From contig JBGSHJ010000062.1 in the NCBI GenBank assembly GCA_041752315.1, forward strand, positions 66,952 through 130,951: a stretch of 64,000 bases of DNA, read 5' to 3'. How positions within the stretch are numbered: the first letter of the stretch is position 1; every line of letters begins with the position of its first letter. Shown here in pieces: positions 8,492 to 17,443 of this stretch. The notes beneath the pieces are model-generated. The model made no database searches, had not been told where the DNA came from, and saw only the letters and a list, made by a program, of their open reading frames with translations. This DNA comes from SYFY01 sp041752315 (GTDB taxonomy: Bacteria; Pseudomonadota; Gammaproteobacteria; Pseudomonadales; Azotimanducaceae). Both the position numbers and the translations under genes were made by a program.

Positions 8492-9199
8492 ATGAACGTA
8501 TCGAACAAGATCGCCCTCGTCCTCGGTGGCACTTCAGGGATCGGCCTGGCAGCAGCCCTGCAACTCCACGAACAGGGTGCGCAGGTCCACGTGTTTGGTC
8601 GATCCGAGGACAACCTGAAAAGCGCGGCTGCACAGGGATTGAACGCGCATGCCCTCGACGTTCTGGATCGCGACGCGATGTCGACTACCTTTGCCGCACT
8701 TGCGCCATTCGACATACTGGTCAATGCGGCAACCGGTGGCCCGCGCGCCAATGGTCCGTTTCTGAAAATGGATCTGGATGCCTATCAGGCCTCGTTCCAG
8801 AAACTCTGGGGTTACACCAATTCAGTCCGTCTTGGAGCTGAACACCTGACACCTCAAGGCTGTATCGTGCTGGTCAGTGGTGCCCCCGCCCGCAAGCCAC
8901 GACCTGGATCCATCGCACTCACGTCGGTCGGTGGTGCCGTCGAGGCGTTTGTCAGGGGCATGGCCGCAGAACTGGCTCCTCGTCGAATCAACGTGGTCTC
9001 GCCGGGAATCATCGATACGCCCATGTTTGCAGTCAGCGGCGATGCCCGCCAACAATTTCTGACCCAGGCGACCAGGAACTATCTGATTCCCCGACCTGGC
9101 ACGTCGGAAGAAGTTGCGCAAGCCATTCTGTTCACGATCACCAACGATTTTGTTACGGGGACAACGATTGACGTGGATGGAGGCTGGCTGCTTTCCTGA
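8492..9199 (+). CDS. SDR family protein lacking the YxxxK catalytic motif
   Basis: 235 residues. The N-terminal Rossmann nucleotide-binding motif is intact (LVLGGTSGIGLAAALQL), as are the NAATGG segment (canonical NNAG) and the C-terminal RINVVSPGIIDTPMF and TGTTIDVDGG. In the catalytic region, however, LVSGAPARKPRPGSIALTSVGG has Ser-Gly but no Tyr-x-x-x-Lys. This matches a subgroup of short SDRs that keep cofactor binding but lack the usual proton relay, so a normal alcohol-dehydrogenase reaction is doubtful. The gene lies between the MoCF-domain protein and a hydrolase in one direction (gaps 42 and 15 bp), probably one operon. Confidence 0.85.
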   Translation: MNVSNKIALVLGGTSGIGLAAALQLHEQGAQVHVFGRSEDNLKSAAAQGLNAHALDVLDRDAMSTTFAALAPFDILVNAATGGPRANGPFLKMDLDAYQASFQKLWGYTNSVRLGAEHLTPQGCIVLVSGAPARKPRPGSIALTSVGGAVEAFVRGMAAELAPRRINVVSPGIIDTPMFAVSGDARQQFLTQATRNYLIPRPGTSEEVAQAILFTITNDFVTGTTIDVDGGWLLS

Positions 9200-9214
9200 A
9201 GGTTCTGCCAACTC

Positions 9215-10261
9215 GTGATATCCCCCCCTTATTTACCGCCACGCTGGCTTCGCAACGGCCATACGCAGACGATGCTGGGCAGTGTGGCACGTCGCTCGCT
9301 GACCCCGGAGCGTGAGCGTGTTTACCTGCAAGGTGCAATTACCCAGGACGTCTGCACATCAACCGGAGCCGTATTGCGGGTCAGATTGAACCTGCACGAA
9401 TACCCGGCGCCACTCGTTGTCCTGATCCATGGCTGGCTGGGCTGTGATGAATCGTCCTACATGCTGTCCACCGGTGGCTGTCTCTGGCGAGACGGTTTTG
9501 CAACAGCGCGCATCAATCTGCGCGATCATGGGGATACCAGTCACCTCAATGAAGCGCTGTATCACTCGGCACGGACTGACGAGGTTGTTGCGTTGATCGA
9601 AGCGCTGCGCAAGATGCACGGTCAGTCGGGATGTGCCGTGTCCGGATTCTCCCTGGGTGGCAACTTCGCCCTGCGCGTAGCCCGGGCCATTTCCATACCG
9701 GCACTGGGAATCTGCCCGGCAATCGATCCGGCCCAAACGCTCCGCCAGATCGACGATGGTCCCGGCTCGACCGTGTATCGCAGCTATTTCCTGCGCAAGT
9801 GGCAGCGTGCGCTGGTGGCAAAGGCGACCGCCTTTCCGGATCACTATGACTTTTCACGCGCCTACGCGCTGCGGTCGGTCAGTTCGCTCACCGACTATTT
9901 TGTTCGCCATCACTCCGAATTCCGGGATACACAAAGTTACTTCGACGCCTACGACCTCACTGACAAGGCGCTCGACGGTGTCCACGCGACCATCCTCATC
10001 GCCGCGGACGATCCCATCATTCCAAGAGCGACGTTCCGGAAATTGCCGTCCAGTGTGACGATCGTTGAAACGTCTACCGGGGGGCACAACGCCTTCCTCA
10101 AGAACGCAGCGCTCGCCAGCTGGAGCGATGAATTTATCAGCCAGTGGTGTCGGAATCAGCTGGGTGATCCGAGGTGTGCAACCCCGCCAGCCGTGTCAAC
10201 CACGGGGAGAGAAGCAGGAGCACAAGACCTGCAGCGATTCCCCACTGTCCCGCCAGCATGA
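9215..10261 (+). CDS. YheT-like alpha/beta-fold hydrolase
   Basis: 348 residues from a GTG start. The family phrase PRWLRNGHTQTML is at the N-terminus; the oxyanion region is VLIHGWLGCDES and the nucleophile elbow is SGFSLGGNFALR (Ser about 143). A late Asp (ADDPIIP) and His (TGGHNAF) complete a probable Ser-Asp-His triad. The natural domain should end near WSDEFISQW; about 35 further residues are read through DNA that is the 3' end of the convergent POT transporter gene, an overlap of 125 bp. The substrate is probably a lipid or ester; unknown. Confidence 0.82.
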   Translation: MISPPYLPPRWLRNGHTQTMLGSVARRSLTPERERVYLQGAITQDVCTSTGAVLRVRLNLHEYPAPLVVLIHGWLGCDESSYMLSTGGCLWRDGFATARINLRDHGDTSHLNEALYHSARTDEVVALIEALRKMHGQSGCAVSGFSLGGNFALRVARAISIPALGICPAIDPAQTLRQIDDGPGSTVYRSYFLRKWQRALVAKATAFPDHYDFSRAYALRSVSSLTDYFVRHHSEFRDTQSYFDAYDLTDKALDGVHATILIAADDPIIPRATFRKLPSSVTIVETSTGGHNAFLKNAALASWSDEFISQWCRNQLGDPRCATPPAVSTTGREAGAQDLQRFPTVPPA

Positions 10262-11675
10262 AGGTATCCCGATAGAGAGCCAGGGATTCTTCCCCCGCGC
10301 CTGCAGTCGTGCTGGCGAGACCAGCCAGCATGCCACCCACATAGTGAGCGCCCGAAGACGCCAGGAACCACACGCCCATCATCAGCCCGACCATGCGTGG
10401 AACGGAGAGGCGTGTCACCATCGACAGGCCGACTGGCGACAGACAGAGCTCACCGGTCGTGTGCAGGAAATAGGCCAGTATCAGCCAGCCCAGTGCAACG
10501 CTCCCTTGTTCACTGACTTGTTGTATGCCGATCACCAGTGCAACAAAGCCCGCTCCCACCTGCAACAGCGCCAGCGCAAACTTCACACTCGTGGAAGGCT
10601 CGAGGCCCCGGCCCGCGAGTCTGGTCCAGAGCGCCGCAAAAAAAGGCGCCAGCAGGATGATGAAAGCGGGGTTCACGGATTGCAGCTGCGAGGCGGCAAT
10701 GGTCGCTTCCCCGATCTGGCGATCGACCACCCGGTCGGCAAACAGGCTCATTGAACTTCCAGCCTGTTCGAACAATGCCCAGAACAGGACCGACACCGCA
10801 GTCAGGAACAGAACCAGCAACATGCGATTTCGCTCCAGTGGTGTGCAGCGAAGCAAACTGAAGGCGATGATGCCGACAATCGAAACCACTGCTGCCAAAC
10901 CGAGCAGTCCACCCACCACCGCGTGATGCTGCATCAGCCACCATGCAGCGATTATCCCGCCACCGCTCAAACCATACGTCAGTGAGGCAGGTGTCAAACC
11001 GAAGTAATGTCGGGTGCCCAATACGGCCGCAGGAGGCGGCTCTCCGGCGCCCTGCAGCAGGGCCCTGCCCCTGACAAAGGTGACCAGGCCGACCAGCATC
11101 CCCAGCCCGGCAACACCAAAGCCATAACGCCAGCCATAGGTCTCACCGAGATAACCACAGACCAGTGCCGAAAGCATGGCACCCAGATTGATGCCCATGT
11201 AAAAAAGCGTGAAGCCACCATCCCGACGTGGATCATTTTCCGAGTACAGCTCGCCTACGATGCTGGAGATGTTCGGCTTCAGAAATCCGACACCGACAAT
11301 GATCAGCGCCAGCGACCCGTAAAAGATCTGCAGTGCCACCTGATCACGAACCACTTCGCCGTCGAGCAGGTAGGCAGGTTCACCTTCGATCGCCATTCCG
11401 AAATGACCAAGTACCAGCAGCAGGCCGCCGAAGATCACTGCCTTGCGAAAACCGAGAATGCGATCGGCCAGCAGTCCACCGATCACCGGTGTCAGATAGA
11501 CCAGCGATCCGTAGGTGGCATACAGACCGGTCGCCATCCGATCATCGAACAGCCAGTGTTTGGTGAGATAAAAGACCAGCAGTGCACGCATCCCGTAAAA
11601 GCTGAAGCGCTCCCACATCTCGGCGAAGAACAGCACATACAGGCCGGAAGGTTGCGCGTGCTGAACTGTGGTCAT
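10137..11675 (-). CDS. POT/PTR2 family proton-dependent oligopeptide transporter (MFS)
   Basis: 512 residues with about 14 hydrophobic segments. The N-terminal family motif is FFAEMWERFSFYGMRALLVFYL (ExxERFxYYG type), followed by GGLLADRILGFRKAVIFGG. FLKPNISSIVGELYSENDPRRDGGFTLFYMGINLGAMLSALVCGYLGE is the PTR2 signature region with the classic G-x-x-x-G-x-x-x-K/R loop. It imports di- and tripeptides with protons in the inner membrane. It is the last gene of a minus-strand series glnS-mvaB-dehydratase-POT, 60 bp after the dehydratase. Confidence 0.93.
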   Translation of the reverse strand: MTTVQHAQPSGLYVLFFAEMWERFSFYGMRALLVFYLTKHWLFDDRMATGLYATYGSLVYLTPVIGGLLADRILGFRKAVIFGGLLLVLGHFGMAIEGEPAYLLDGEVVRDQVALQIFYGSLALIIVGVGFLKPNISSIVGELYSENDPRRDGGFTLFYMGINLGAMLSALVCGYLGETYGWRYGFGVAGLGMLVGLVTFVRGRALLQGAGEPPPAAVLGTRHYFGLTPASLTYGLSGGGIIAAWWLMQHHAVVGGLLGLAAVVSIVGIIAFSLLRCTPLERNRMLLVLFLTAVSVLFWALFEQAGSSMSLFADRVVDRQIGEATIAASQLQSVNPAFIILLAPFFAALWTRLAGRGLEPSTSVKFALALLQVGAGFVALVIGIQQVSEQGSVALGWLILAYFLHTTGELCLSPVGLSMVTRLSVPRMVGLMMGVWFLASSGAHYVGGMLAGLASTTAGAGEESLALYRDTFMLAGQWGIAAGLVLLLLSPWLTRLAGLHTSDHPADSDTTG

Positions 11676-11735
11676 CGCCCATTCTCCTCAGGGACTGGAT
11701 TCATCATGCATGCCCGGGAACCTCGAACCTGCACG

Positions 11736-12668
11736 TCAGAGCCCTGCAAGTGGATCGATGTTGCCACCTGTCAGCACAATACCCACCCGTCGCGACCCTT
11801 TTGGTCCGTGGCAGCGCAGCGCAGCCCACGGCACCGCGGCCGAGGGTTCCACCAGCACTTTCAGAATCGACATCAACTCACGCCGGGCACTGTTGATCTG
11901 GGCTTCGCTCACCAGGCAGATCTCGGTCCCGTAAGACCTCAACATTGCGAAGTTGAGCGTACCAAGACTGGTTCGCAGTCCATCGGCCACCGTCAGCGGG
12001 GGCATTTGCGGCTGACGCTTGCCGAGGCGCATCGAGAGTTGAGCATCAGCCGCAAGTTCAGGTTCGGCACCACGGACGCAGATGGACGTGGCTGACAAGG
12101 CAGCAATGCACCCGGCAGCGAGCCCACCGCCACCTACCGGAACCCACAGCGCATCAAGCCCCGGCACCTGTTCTTCCATTTCCAGAGCAATGGTTCCCTG
12201 GCCAGCGATGATTCGCGCATCATCGTAGGGCGGGATGACATGTGCCCCGGTTGACGCGACCAGTTCCGCCAACGCGGACTCACGGTCCGCGAGCTGCGGC
12301 CCACAGTCGATGATCGACGCGCCATACCGGGCGATGGCAGTCCGCTTGAACGTCGATGCGTTGTCCGGCACAACCACATAGGCAGGCACCGCCCGCAGCG
12401 TCGCTGCCCAGGCAAGCGCAGCACCGTGGTTGCCGGAAGAGTGGGTGGCCACACCGTTGGCTATCAGTTCGCTGGATGCGTGCATGACCGCGTGACAGGC
12501 GCCACGGGCCTTGAATGCCCCTGTTTTCTGCAGCATTTCACACTTGAAGAACACCTCGCAGCCCGCCAGCCTGTCCAGTGTTCGACTGACCAGAACCGGA
12601 GTTTCATGGACGTGGCCGGAGATGACACGCGCCGCCGTCATGACATCGCTGCGACCCGGAACGTTCAC
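11736..12668 (-). CDS. PLP-dependent threonine/serine dehydratase family protein
   Basis: 310 residues, fold-type II PLP enzyme. The PLP lysine lies in FKCEMLQKTGAFKARGA, the substrate loop is SSGNHGAALAWAA, and the glycine-rich phosphate loop is VPVGGGGLAAG; the C-terminus has GIVLTGGNIDPLAGL. The short length without an ACT domain fits catabolic threonine deaminase or serine racemase-like enzymes rather than biosynthetic IlvA. The annotated start is a GTG without a clear ribosome site; ATG at 12641 is an alternative. It begins 24 bp behind mvaB and probably shares its transcript. Confidence 0.85.
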   Translation of the reverse strand: MNVPGRSDVMTAARVISGHVHETPVLVSRTLDRLAGCEVFFKCEMLQKTGAFKARGACHAVMHASSELIANGVATHSSGNHGAALAWAATLRAVPAYVVVPDNASTFKRTAIARYGASIIDCGPQLADRESALAELVASTGAHVIPPYDDARIIAGQGTIALEMEEQVPGLDALWVPVGGGGLAAGCIAALSATSICVRGAEPELAADAQLSMRLGKRQPQMPPLTVADGLRTSLGTLNFAMLRSYGTEICLVSEAQINSARRELMSILKVLVEPSAAVPWAALRCHGPKGSRRVGIVLTGGNIDPLAGL

Positions 12669-12692
12669 GAGAGGTTCAATCGGGAGGTGATT

Positions 12693-13604
12693 TCAGTTCG
12701 GATTCGGGAATGGCCCGGCCTTGAGCAGCATCGACGGAACGGGCTTTTTCAGCACACCTTCGAGCCAGCGCGCGCCATCGATGCATGCCATCAGATCAAC
12801 ACCATGGGTGATGCCGGATCGGTTCAGCATGTAGACCAGATCTTCACTCGCCACGTTGCCGGAGGCGTTGGGAGCAAACGGACAGCCACCGATGCCACCC
12901 ATGCAGCCGTCGAGGGTTTCGACGCCGGCCTGCAGCGCCGCAAAGGCATTGGCGACTCCGGTGTTGCGGGTGTCGTGGAAGTGCGCACGCAACGGCATGT
13001 CGACGCCCAGTGCATTGCGCAGGCGACCAAACAGATCCAGGACCTGGGTTGGTACACCAACCCCGATAGTATCGGCCAGACCGATCTCCACCGGCCCCTC
13101 TTCGGCGAGACGCTGCGCAATCTCCACCACCCGTTCTGGCGAGACCTCGCCTTCGAAAGGACAACCAAACGCAACCGCGATGGTTGCCTGTACCCGATGG
13201 CGCCGGGCCCGCGCCTCACGCATTACGGCTCGTGCCATCGTCACTGCCGCATCCACGTCCATACCCTGGTTTCTGCGCCCGAACGTGTCCGATGCCGGTA
13301 CCACCAGCCCGGTTTCATGCAATCGCTCGGTCGCCAGCAATCGGTGGAATCCTCGCTCATTCAGTACCAGTCCGGTGTAGGTGACATCTCCACGCTGGGG
13401 CAATTGACTGCAGACAGCCTCCGCATCGGCCATCTGCGGTACCTTCTGCGGGTGCACAAAGCTGGTCACTTCGATTCGCCGATAACCTGCAGCCAGCGCC
13501 CGATCAATCAGGGCAAGCTTGTCTTCGGTACTGACGATCGTGGATTCGTTCTGCAACCCATCGCGCGGGCTTACTTCCATCAAGGTGACTGTGGCGCGCA
13601 TCAT
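12693..13604 (-). CDS. mvaB: Hydroxymethylglutaryl-CoA lyase
   Basis: 303 residues, the usual length. It cleaves HMG-CoA to acetoacetate and acetyl-CoA, the last step of leucine catabolism. Visible: EVSPRDGLQNE (metal and substrate loop with R and D), EVTSFVHPQKVPQMADA, HFHDTRNTGVANA (metal-binding His pair), and the active-site signature GGIGGCPFAPNASGNVASED with the catalytic Cys. The start ATG overlaps the glnS stop as ATGA, with AGGAG just upstream, so translation is likely coupled. A longer in-frame ORF running back into glnS is not real. No other leucine catabolic genes are nearby. Confidence 0.93.
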   Translation of the reverse strand: MMRATVTLMEVSPRDGLQNESTIVSTEDKLALIDRALAAGYRRIEVTSFVHPQKVPQMADAEAVCSQLPQRGDVTYTGLVLNERGFHRLLATERLHETGLVVPASDTFGRRNQGMDVDAAVTMARAVMREARARRHRVQATIAVAFGCPFEGEVSPERVVEIAQRLAEEGPVEIGLADTIGVGVPTQVLDLFGRLRNALGVDMPLRAHFHDTRNTGVANAFAALQAGVETLDGCMGGIGGCPFAPNASGNVASEDLVYMLNRSGITHGVDLMACIDGARWLEGVLKKPVPSMLLKAGPFPNPN

Positions 13605-15256
13605 CCTGCTCCTGGTGTATAGGAATCCTTGAGCGATACGGTCCGGTTGAATGTATCCGCCAGCTGGTCGTCCTTGACAAAATAACCAACACGCTCGAAC
13701 TGGAATCTCACTTCTCGGCTTGCGGTGATTGCCGGCTCGACAAATCCTTTTTCGATGCGGACCGAATCGGCGTTGATCTGGTTCAGGAAATCCTTGCTGT
13801 CCGGATCCGGAACGACAAACAGGCGCTCGTACAAACGCAGACTGACCGGGTGGCTGCGCGATGCATCCACCCAGTGGATGACTCCCTTGGGCTTGGCACC
13901 ACTGGTATCGGCTCCACTCTTCGAATTGGGCAGCACTGAACAATGCAGCTCCAGCACTTCACCGGCTGCGTCGCGAATGACGTCATCACAGCGAATGATA
14001 TACGCATACCGCAAACGGACGATGGCTCCTGGTGCCAACCGCTTGAAGTCCTTTGCGGGATCGAGCGCAAAGTCTTCTCTTTCGATCAGGATCGACGCGG
14101 AAAACGGTATGTCCCGCTCGCCCTGCTCCGCATGTTTTGGATGCCACGGCGCGCGCAGCATTTCCTGGTGGTCCGTCGGCAGGTTGGTAATCCGGACCCT
14201 GAGCGGATTGAGCACCGCCATGCCTCTCGCCGCAGAAGATTCCAGGTCTGCCCGAATGCAGAATTCCAGCAACTCCATCTCGATGCGATTGTCCTGTTTG
14301 GTGACGCCCACCCGGGCACAGAAGTCCCGGATGGATTCCGGTGTGTAACCCCGCCTGCGCAGGCCGGCGATGGTCGGCATGCGCGGATCATCCCATCCAT
14401 CCACGTGTTGCTCATCCACGAGACGGTGCAGGAGCCGTTTGCTCATCACCGTATACTCGAGTCCCAACCGGGAGAACTCGATCTGCGGCGGATGGAAATT
14501 TACATTGATGTTGTCGAGAACCCAGTCGTACAGCGGACGGTGATCTTCGAATTCCAGCGTGCAGAGCGAATGTGATATCCCCTCCAGCGCATCACAGATG
14601 CAGTGTGTGTAGTCGTACGTCGGATAGATTGGCCAGTCCATGCCTGTACGCTGGTGAGCCACCTTGCGAATCCTGTACAACACCGGGTCGCGCAGATTGA
14701 TGTTGGGGGACGCCATGTCAATCTTCGCCCTGAGCACAAACTGGCCATCGGGAAACTCTCCCTGCCGCATACGGGCGAACAGATCGAGATTTTCTTCGAC
14801 CGGACGATTCCGGTCCGGACTTGCACGACCGGGTTCCGTCAACGTACCCCGGTAATCGCGCATCTGTGCCTGATCAAGACTGCAGACAAAGGCCTTGCCG
14901 GCACGAATCAGCTCGATCGCAAAGTCGTACAGTTGCTGAAAATAGTCCGAGGCATGGGTAAGCCGATGTCCCCAGTCAAAGCCGAGCCAGCGTACGTCCC
15001 GCTTGATCGACTCCACATAGATCTCGTCTTCCTTCGCCGGATTGGTGTCATCAAAACGCAGATAGGTGACACCGTGGTGCTCGATGGCAACTCCGAAATT
15101 CAGGCAGATGCTCTTTGCATGCCCGATATGCAGGAACCCATTCGGCTCGGGGGGAAACCGGGTGACCACGCCACCGCTCAGACGATTGGCCTGCAGATCC
15201 TGTCTGATCCGCGCCCTGATGAAGTCAACACCCGCTGACTTTTCTGTTTCAGTCAT
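13601..15256 (-). CDS. glnS: Glutamine--tRNA ligase
   Basis: 551 residues, matching bacterial GlnRS (~550). It charges tRNA(Gln) in the cytoplasm. Class I motifs are PPEPNGFLHIGHAKSI (HIGH) and VMSKRLL (KMSKS counterpart), with the connective phrases RFDDTNPAKEDEIYVESI and YPTYDYTHCICDALEGISHSLCTLEFEDHRPLYDW typical of GlnRS rather than GluRS. I chose MTETEKSAG at 15256; an in-frame extension of 29 residues upstream looks non-coding. First gene of the glnS-mvaB-dehydratase-POT series. Confidence 0.96.
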   Translation of the reverse strand: MTETEKSAGVDFIRARIRQDLQANRLSGGVVTRFPPEPNGFLHIGHAKSICLNFGVAIEHHGVTYLRFDDTNPAKEDEIYVESIKRDVRWLGFDWGHRLTHASDYFQQLYDFAIELIRAGKAFVCSLDQAQMRDYRGTLTEPGRASPDRNRPVEENLDLFARMRQGEFPDGQFVLRAKIDMASPNINLRDPVLYRIRKVAHQRTGMDWPIYPTYDYTHCICDALEGISHSLCTLEFEDHRPLYDWVLDNINVNFHPPQIEFSRLGLEYTVMSKRLLHRLVDEQHVDGWDDPRMPTIAGLRRRGYTPESIRDFCARVGVTKQDNRIEMELLEFCIRADLESSAARGMAVLNPLRVRITNLPTDHQEMLRAPWHPKHAEQGERDIPFSASILIEREDFALDPAKDFKRLAPGAIVRLRYAYIIRCDDVIRDAAGEVLELHCSVLPNSKSGADTSGAKPKGVIHWVDASRSHPVSLRLYERLFVVPDPDSKDFLNQINADSVRIEKGFVEPAITASREVRFQFERVGYFVKDDQLADTFNRTVSLKDSYTPGAG

Positions 15257-15405
15257 GTTCAAACTGCACCATTTCGTCTGCTTTTTTGCCGAACCGCACT
15301 CTTTTGCAGTGCATCGTGTACCACTCCTGGAATCATGAGGCACAAGTTTACTCCATAGCCCCGGATTTCCGTTTTACAATCGGGATTCAGGACTAGACTC
15401 AGAAC

Positions 15406-15978
15406 ATGGACAAGACTAACCAAGGCAAGGAATCGCTGGCCGATCTGATGCGTCAGGCAAAACGCGCGCAGGAGATCATCGGTGCAGTCGATTTTGGCAA
15501 GATCGCAACGCATGATACTGATGAAGTCAGCAAGCTCTCCGGCATCACCGAGGCGCTCGAACGGCTCTCGGAAGGCGAAGTGGTCGATCGTGTTGACGGT
15601 ATCGATGAAGTTCACAACACCGATCCGCGTCAGGCCTGGATCACCGAGTTGATGGAACTCCTCGATTCGGCTGGTCACAGCGAGCGTGTCGGTCGTGTGT
15701 TTGCGATCGCCAGCGGTGAAGAGCGCGGCCGCATGAAGCCGCTCGATATGGTGCCTCATCGCGAAGGCATACCGCTCCATGATCTCTGTCTGGCGCCAAA
15801 CTATGCGCCGAGTGAAGGCGCACACGCACTGTTCATCTCTGCAACCGGCGTGTTTTCGGCCCATGCCGCCCAACCTTTCAACCGGCACAAGTGGAAGATC
15901 CTTCGCAGCCAGCGTTACGACAGCGACACCGAGTTGCTCGCCATTATCGGCCACTATCTCAATCCGCCGGAGACCTGA
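15406..15978 (+). CDS. Conserved-looking protein of unknown function (190 aa)
   Basis: I do not recognise this family. It is soluble (no signal peptide or membrane segment), with an N-terminal Lys/Gln-rich helix (MDKTNQGKESLADLMRQAKRAQEII), an acidic middle (EALERLSEGEVVDRVDGIDEVHN) and a C-terminal part with LCLAPNYAPSEGAHALFISATGVFSAHAAQPFNRHKW. It is divergent from glnS (149 bp between starts) and is followed after 37 bp by the transglutaminase-like gene. A TACAAT at about 15374 could be a -10 box. Confidence 0.65.
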   Translation: MDKTNQGKESLADLMRQAKRAQEIIGAVDFGKIATHDTDEVSKLSGITEALERLSEGEVVDRVDGIDEVHNTDPRQAWITELMELLDSAGHSERVGRVFAIASGEERGRMKPLDMVPHREGIPLHDLCLAPNYAPSEGAHALFISATGVFSAHAAQPFNRHKWKILRSQRYDSDTELLAIIGHYLNPPET

Positions 15979-16015
15979 TCCCGCTACAATCGGTTTTTTC
16001 ATGGTCCGGTGACGT

Positions 16016-17416
16016 GTGATCAGGGTTCTGACGGGGCTGCTGCTGACACTTGTCCTCGTGATCGTGTTATGGGCACAGCAAAATGCTCTCCCCTCGGTGG
16101 TTCAACTGAGCCGCCTGCTGATCGGCGAGCATTGGTATGCCATCACGCTGCACGACCAGCACGTTGGTTATCTGCATACCAGTGCCCTGGATCAGTCCGA
16201 CGGCACGTGGCAATACTCGACCCATACACATGTCCTGATGCAGGCAGGTGAACCGGTCAACATCAGAAAGGAACTTGTTTTTGCCTCCAGGGCTCCGTAC
16301 CAACTGCGCTCTGCCGAACAGCAGACCCGGCGTGGCCGAGGTCTCCCCGAGATCATCCGGCTGAAGGCTCGCGACGACGGCCAACTGGTTCGGGCAGCGG
16401 ATGGGTCAGGCACACAGGGACAAGGGTTTGTCTTTACCCTGGAAGACTACCTTCGTGTTGAACACTGGCTGCGGGATGAACATCCGGCCGTCGACACCCG
16501 CCTGCGTGCACCTACTCTGTCCTTCGAGCGGGCGCAGATCGGATCCACCGGCTACACACTGCGCGCAACCAGTCCGGCAGGCTATGTGCTCAGCAGTGAA
16601 GGTGCCGTCGGCCGGACCACGACCCATCTCAACAGGAGATTTCTGGCTGAAACGATCGAGGTCGGTGACGTATTCCGCTTCACGCTGACCGACAAGGCCT
16701 CGGCACTCGCAGTCGCCAGCCCCGCATTCAAGACTTCGTATCTGCTCCCGGTCGAGAACCGACTTCGCGATACCCACCAGATCAGGCGCATGACCCTTGA
16801 GGTAGTGAACGACGACAACGCGCCGATCGCGACGATCGACGCCTATCGTCAGCGGCTGTCTGACACCAACGACGACAGTGACGCCCTCCTGAACCCGTCT
16901 GCAACCAGTATTCCGGACCTCGCAGCAATGGCGCGTGCGATCCTCGCTCAGCTGCCGCAAGGCGAGGATGCAAAAACCAGGGATGGGCGAACCATACCCA
17001 CGGCACAACTCGCGGATCTGGTGCTTGCAGCAGTCCACGAGCGACTCGCCTATCAGGAGGCGGCGCCTGCCGATTCACTGGATCAGGTGCTGGCGCGCGG
17101 TTATGGAGAATGCACGGACTTTGCGGATCTCTTCACGGCTCTGGCACAGGCGACCGGACTGCCGGCACGTACCGTAATCGGGCTTGCCTATCAGGATCGC
17201 AAACCCTATGGATTTGCATTCCATGCCTGGAACGAGGCGAGGGTTGATGGTCAGTGGCAGGTGATCGATCCTACCTGGAATCAACGAATTGCCGATGCGA
17301 CACACCTGCCTCTTTCCGACCGCGAACTTGCCAACCTGAAGGTCTATGGGTCACGGCAGGAGGCGCACATCATCGTCACCGGCGTCGTGCGCGACACACC
17401 CGATGATCCTCAATGA
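16016..17416 (+). CDS. Transglutaminase-like (papain-fold) domain protein with N-terminal membrane anchor
   Basis: 466 residues from a GTG start. The N-terminal hydrophobic segment (VLTGLLLTLVLVIVLWAQQ) acts as signal or anchor, so the domain should face the periplasm. The C-terminal transglutaminase core (~330-450) has all three catalytic elements: Cys in GYGECTDFADLFTALA, His in FAFHAWNEARVDGQW, and Asp in VIDPTWNQ. The middle ~250 residues are beta-rich and not recognised. Microbial members act as proteases or amide-bond enzymes; the substrate is unknown. It is convergent with tesB. Confidence 0.82.
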   Translation: MIRVLTGLLLTLVLVIVLWAQQNALPSVVQLSRLLIGEHWYAITLHDQHVGYLHTSALDQSDGTWQYSTHTHVLMQAGEPVNIRKELVFASRAPYQLRSAEQQTRRGRGLPEIIRLKARDDGQLVRAADGSGTQGQGFVFTLEDYLRVEHWLRDEHPAVDTRLRAPTLSFERAQIGSTGYTLRATSPAGYVLSSEGAVGRTTTHLNRRFLAETIEVGDVFRFTLTDKASALAVASPAFKTSYLLPVENRLRDTHQIRRMTLEVVNDDNAPIATIDAYRQRLSDTNDDSDALLNPSATSIPDLAAMARAILAQLPQGEDAKTRDGRTIPTAQLADLVLAAVHERLAYQEAAPADSLDQVLARGYGECTDFADLFTALAQATGLPARTVIGLAYQDRKPYGFAFHAWNEARVDGQWQVIDPTWNQRIADATHLPLSDRELANLKVYGSRQEAHIIVTGVVRDTPDDPQ

Positions 17417-17443
17417 GGAGTCTTGCGGATCATCGGGAATGGA

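Noticed and set aside
11007..13622. Two long + strand frames opposite the POT, dehydratase and mvaB genes
   Set aside because: They are antisense to genes with clear catalytic motifs and have shadow-like composition.
13605..13943. N-terminal extension of the HMG-CoA lyase frame back into glnS
   Set aside because: The extra ~113 residues are low-quality sequence antiframe to glnS; the family starts at MMRATV, with a ribosome site and ATGA overlap.
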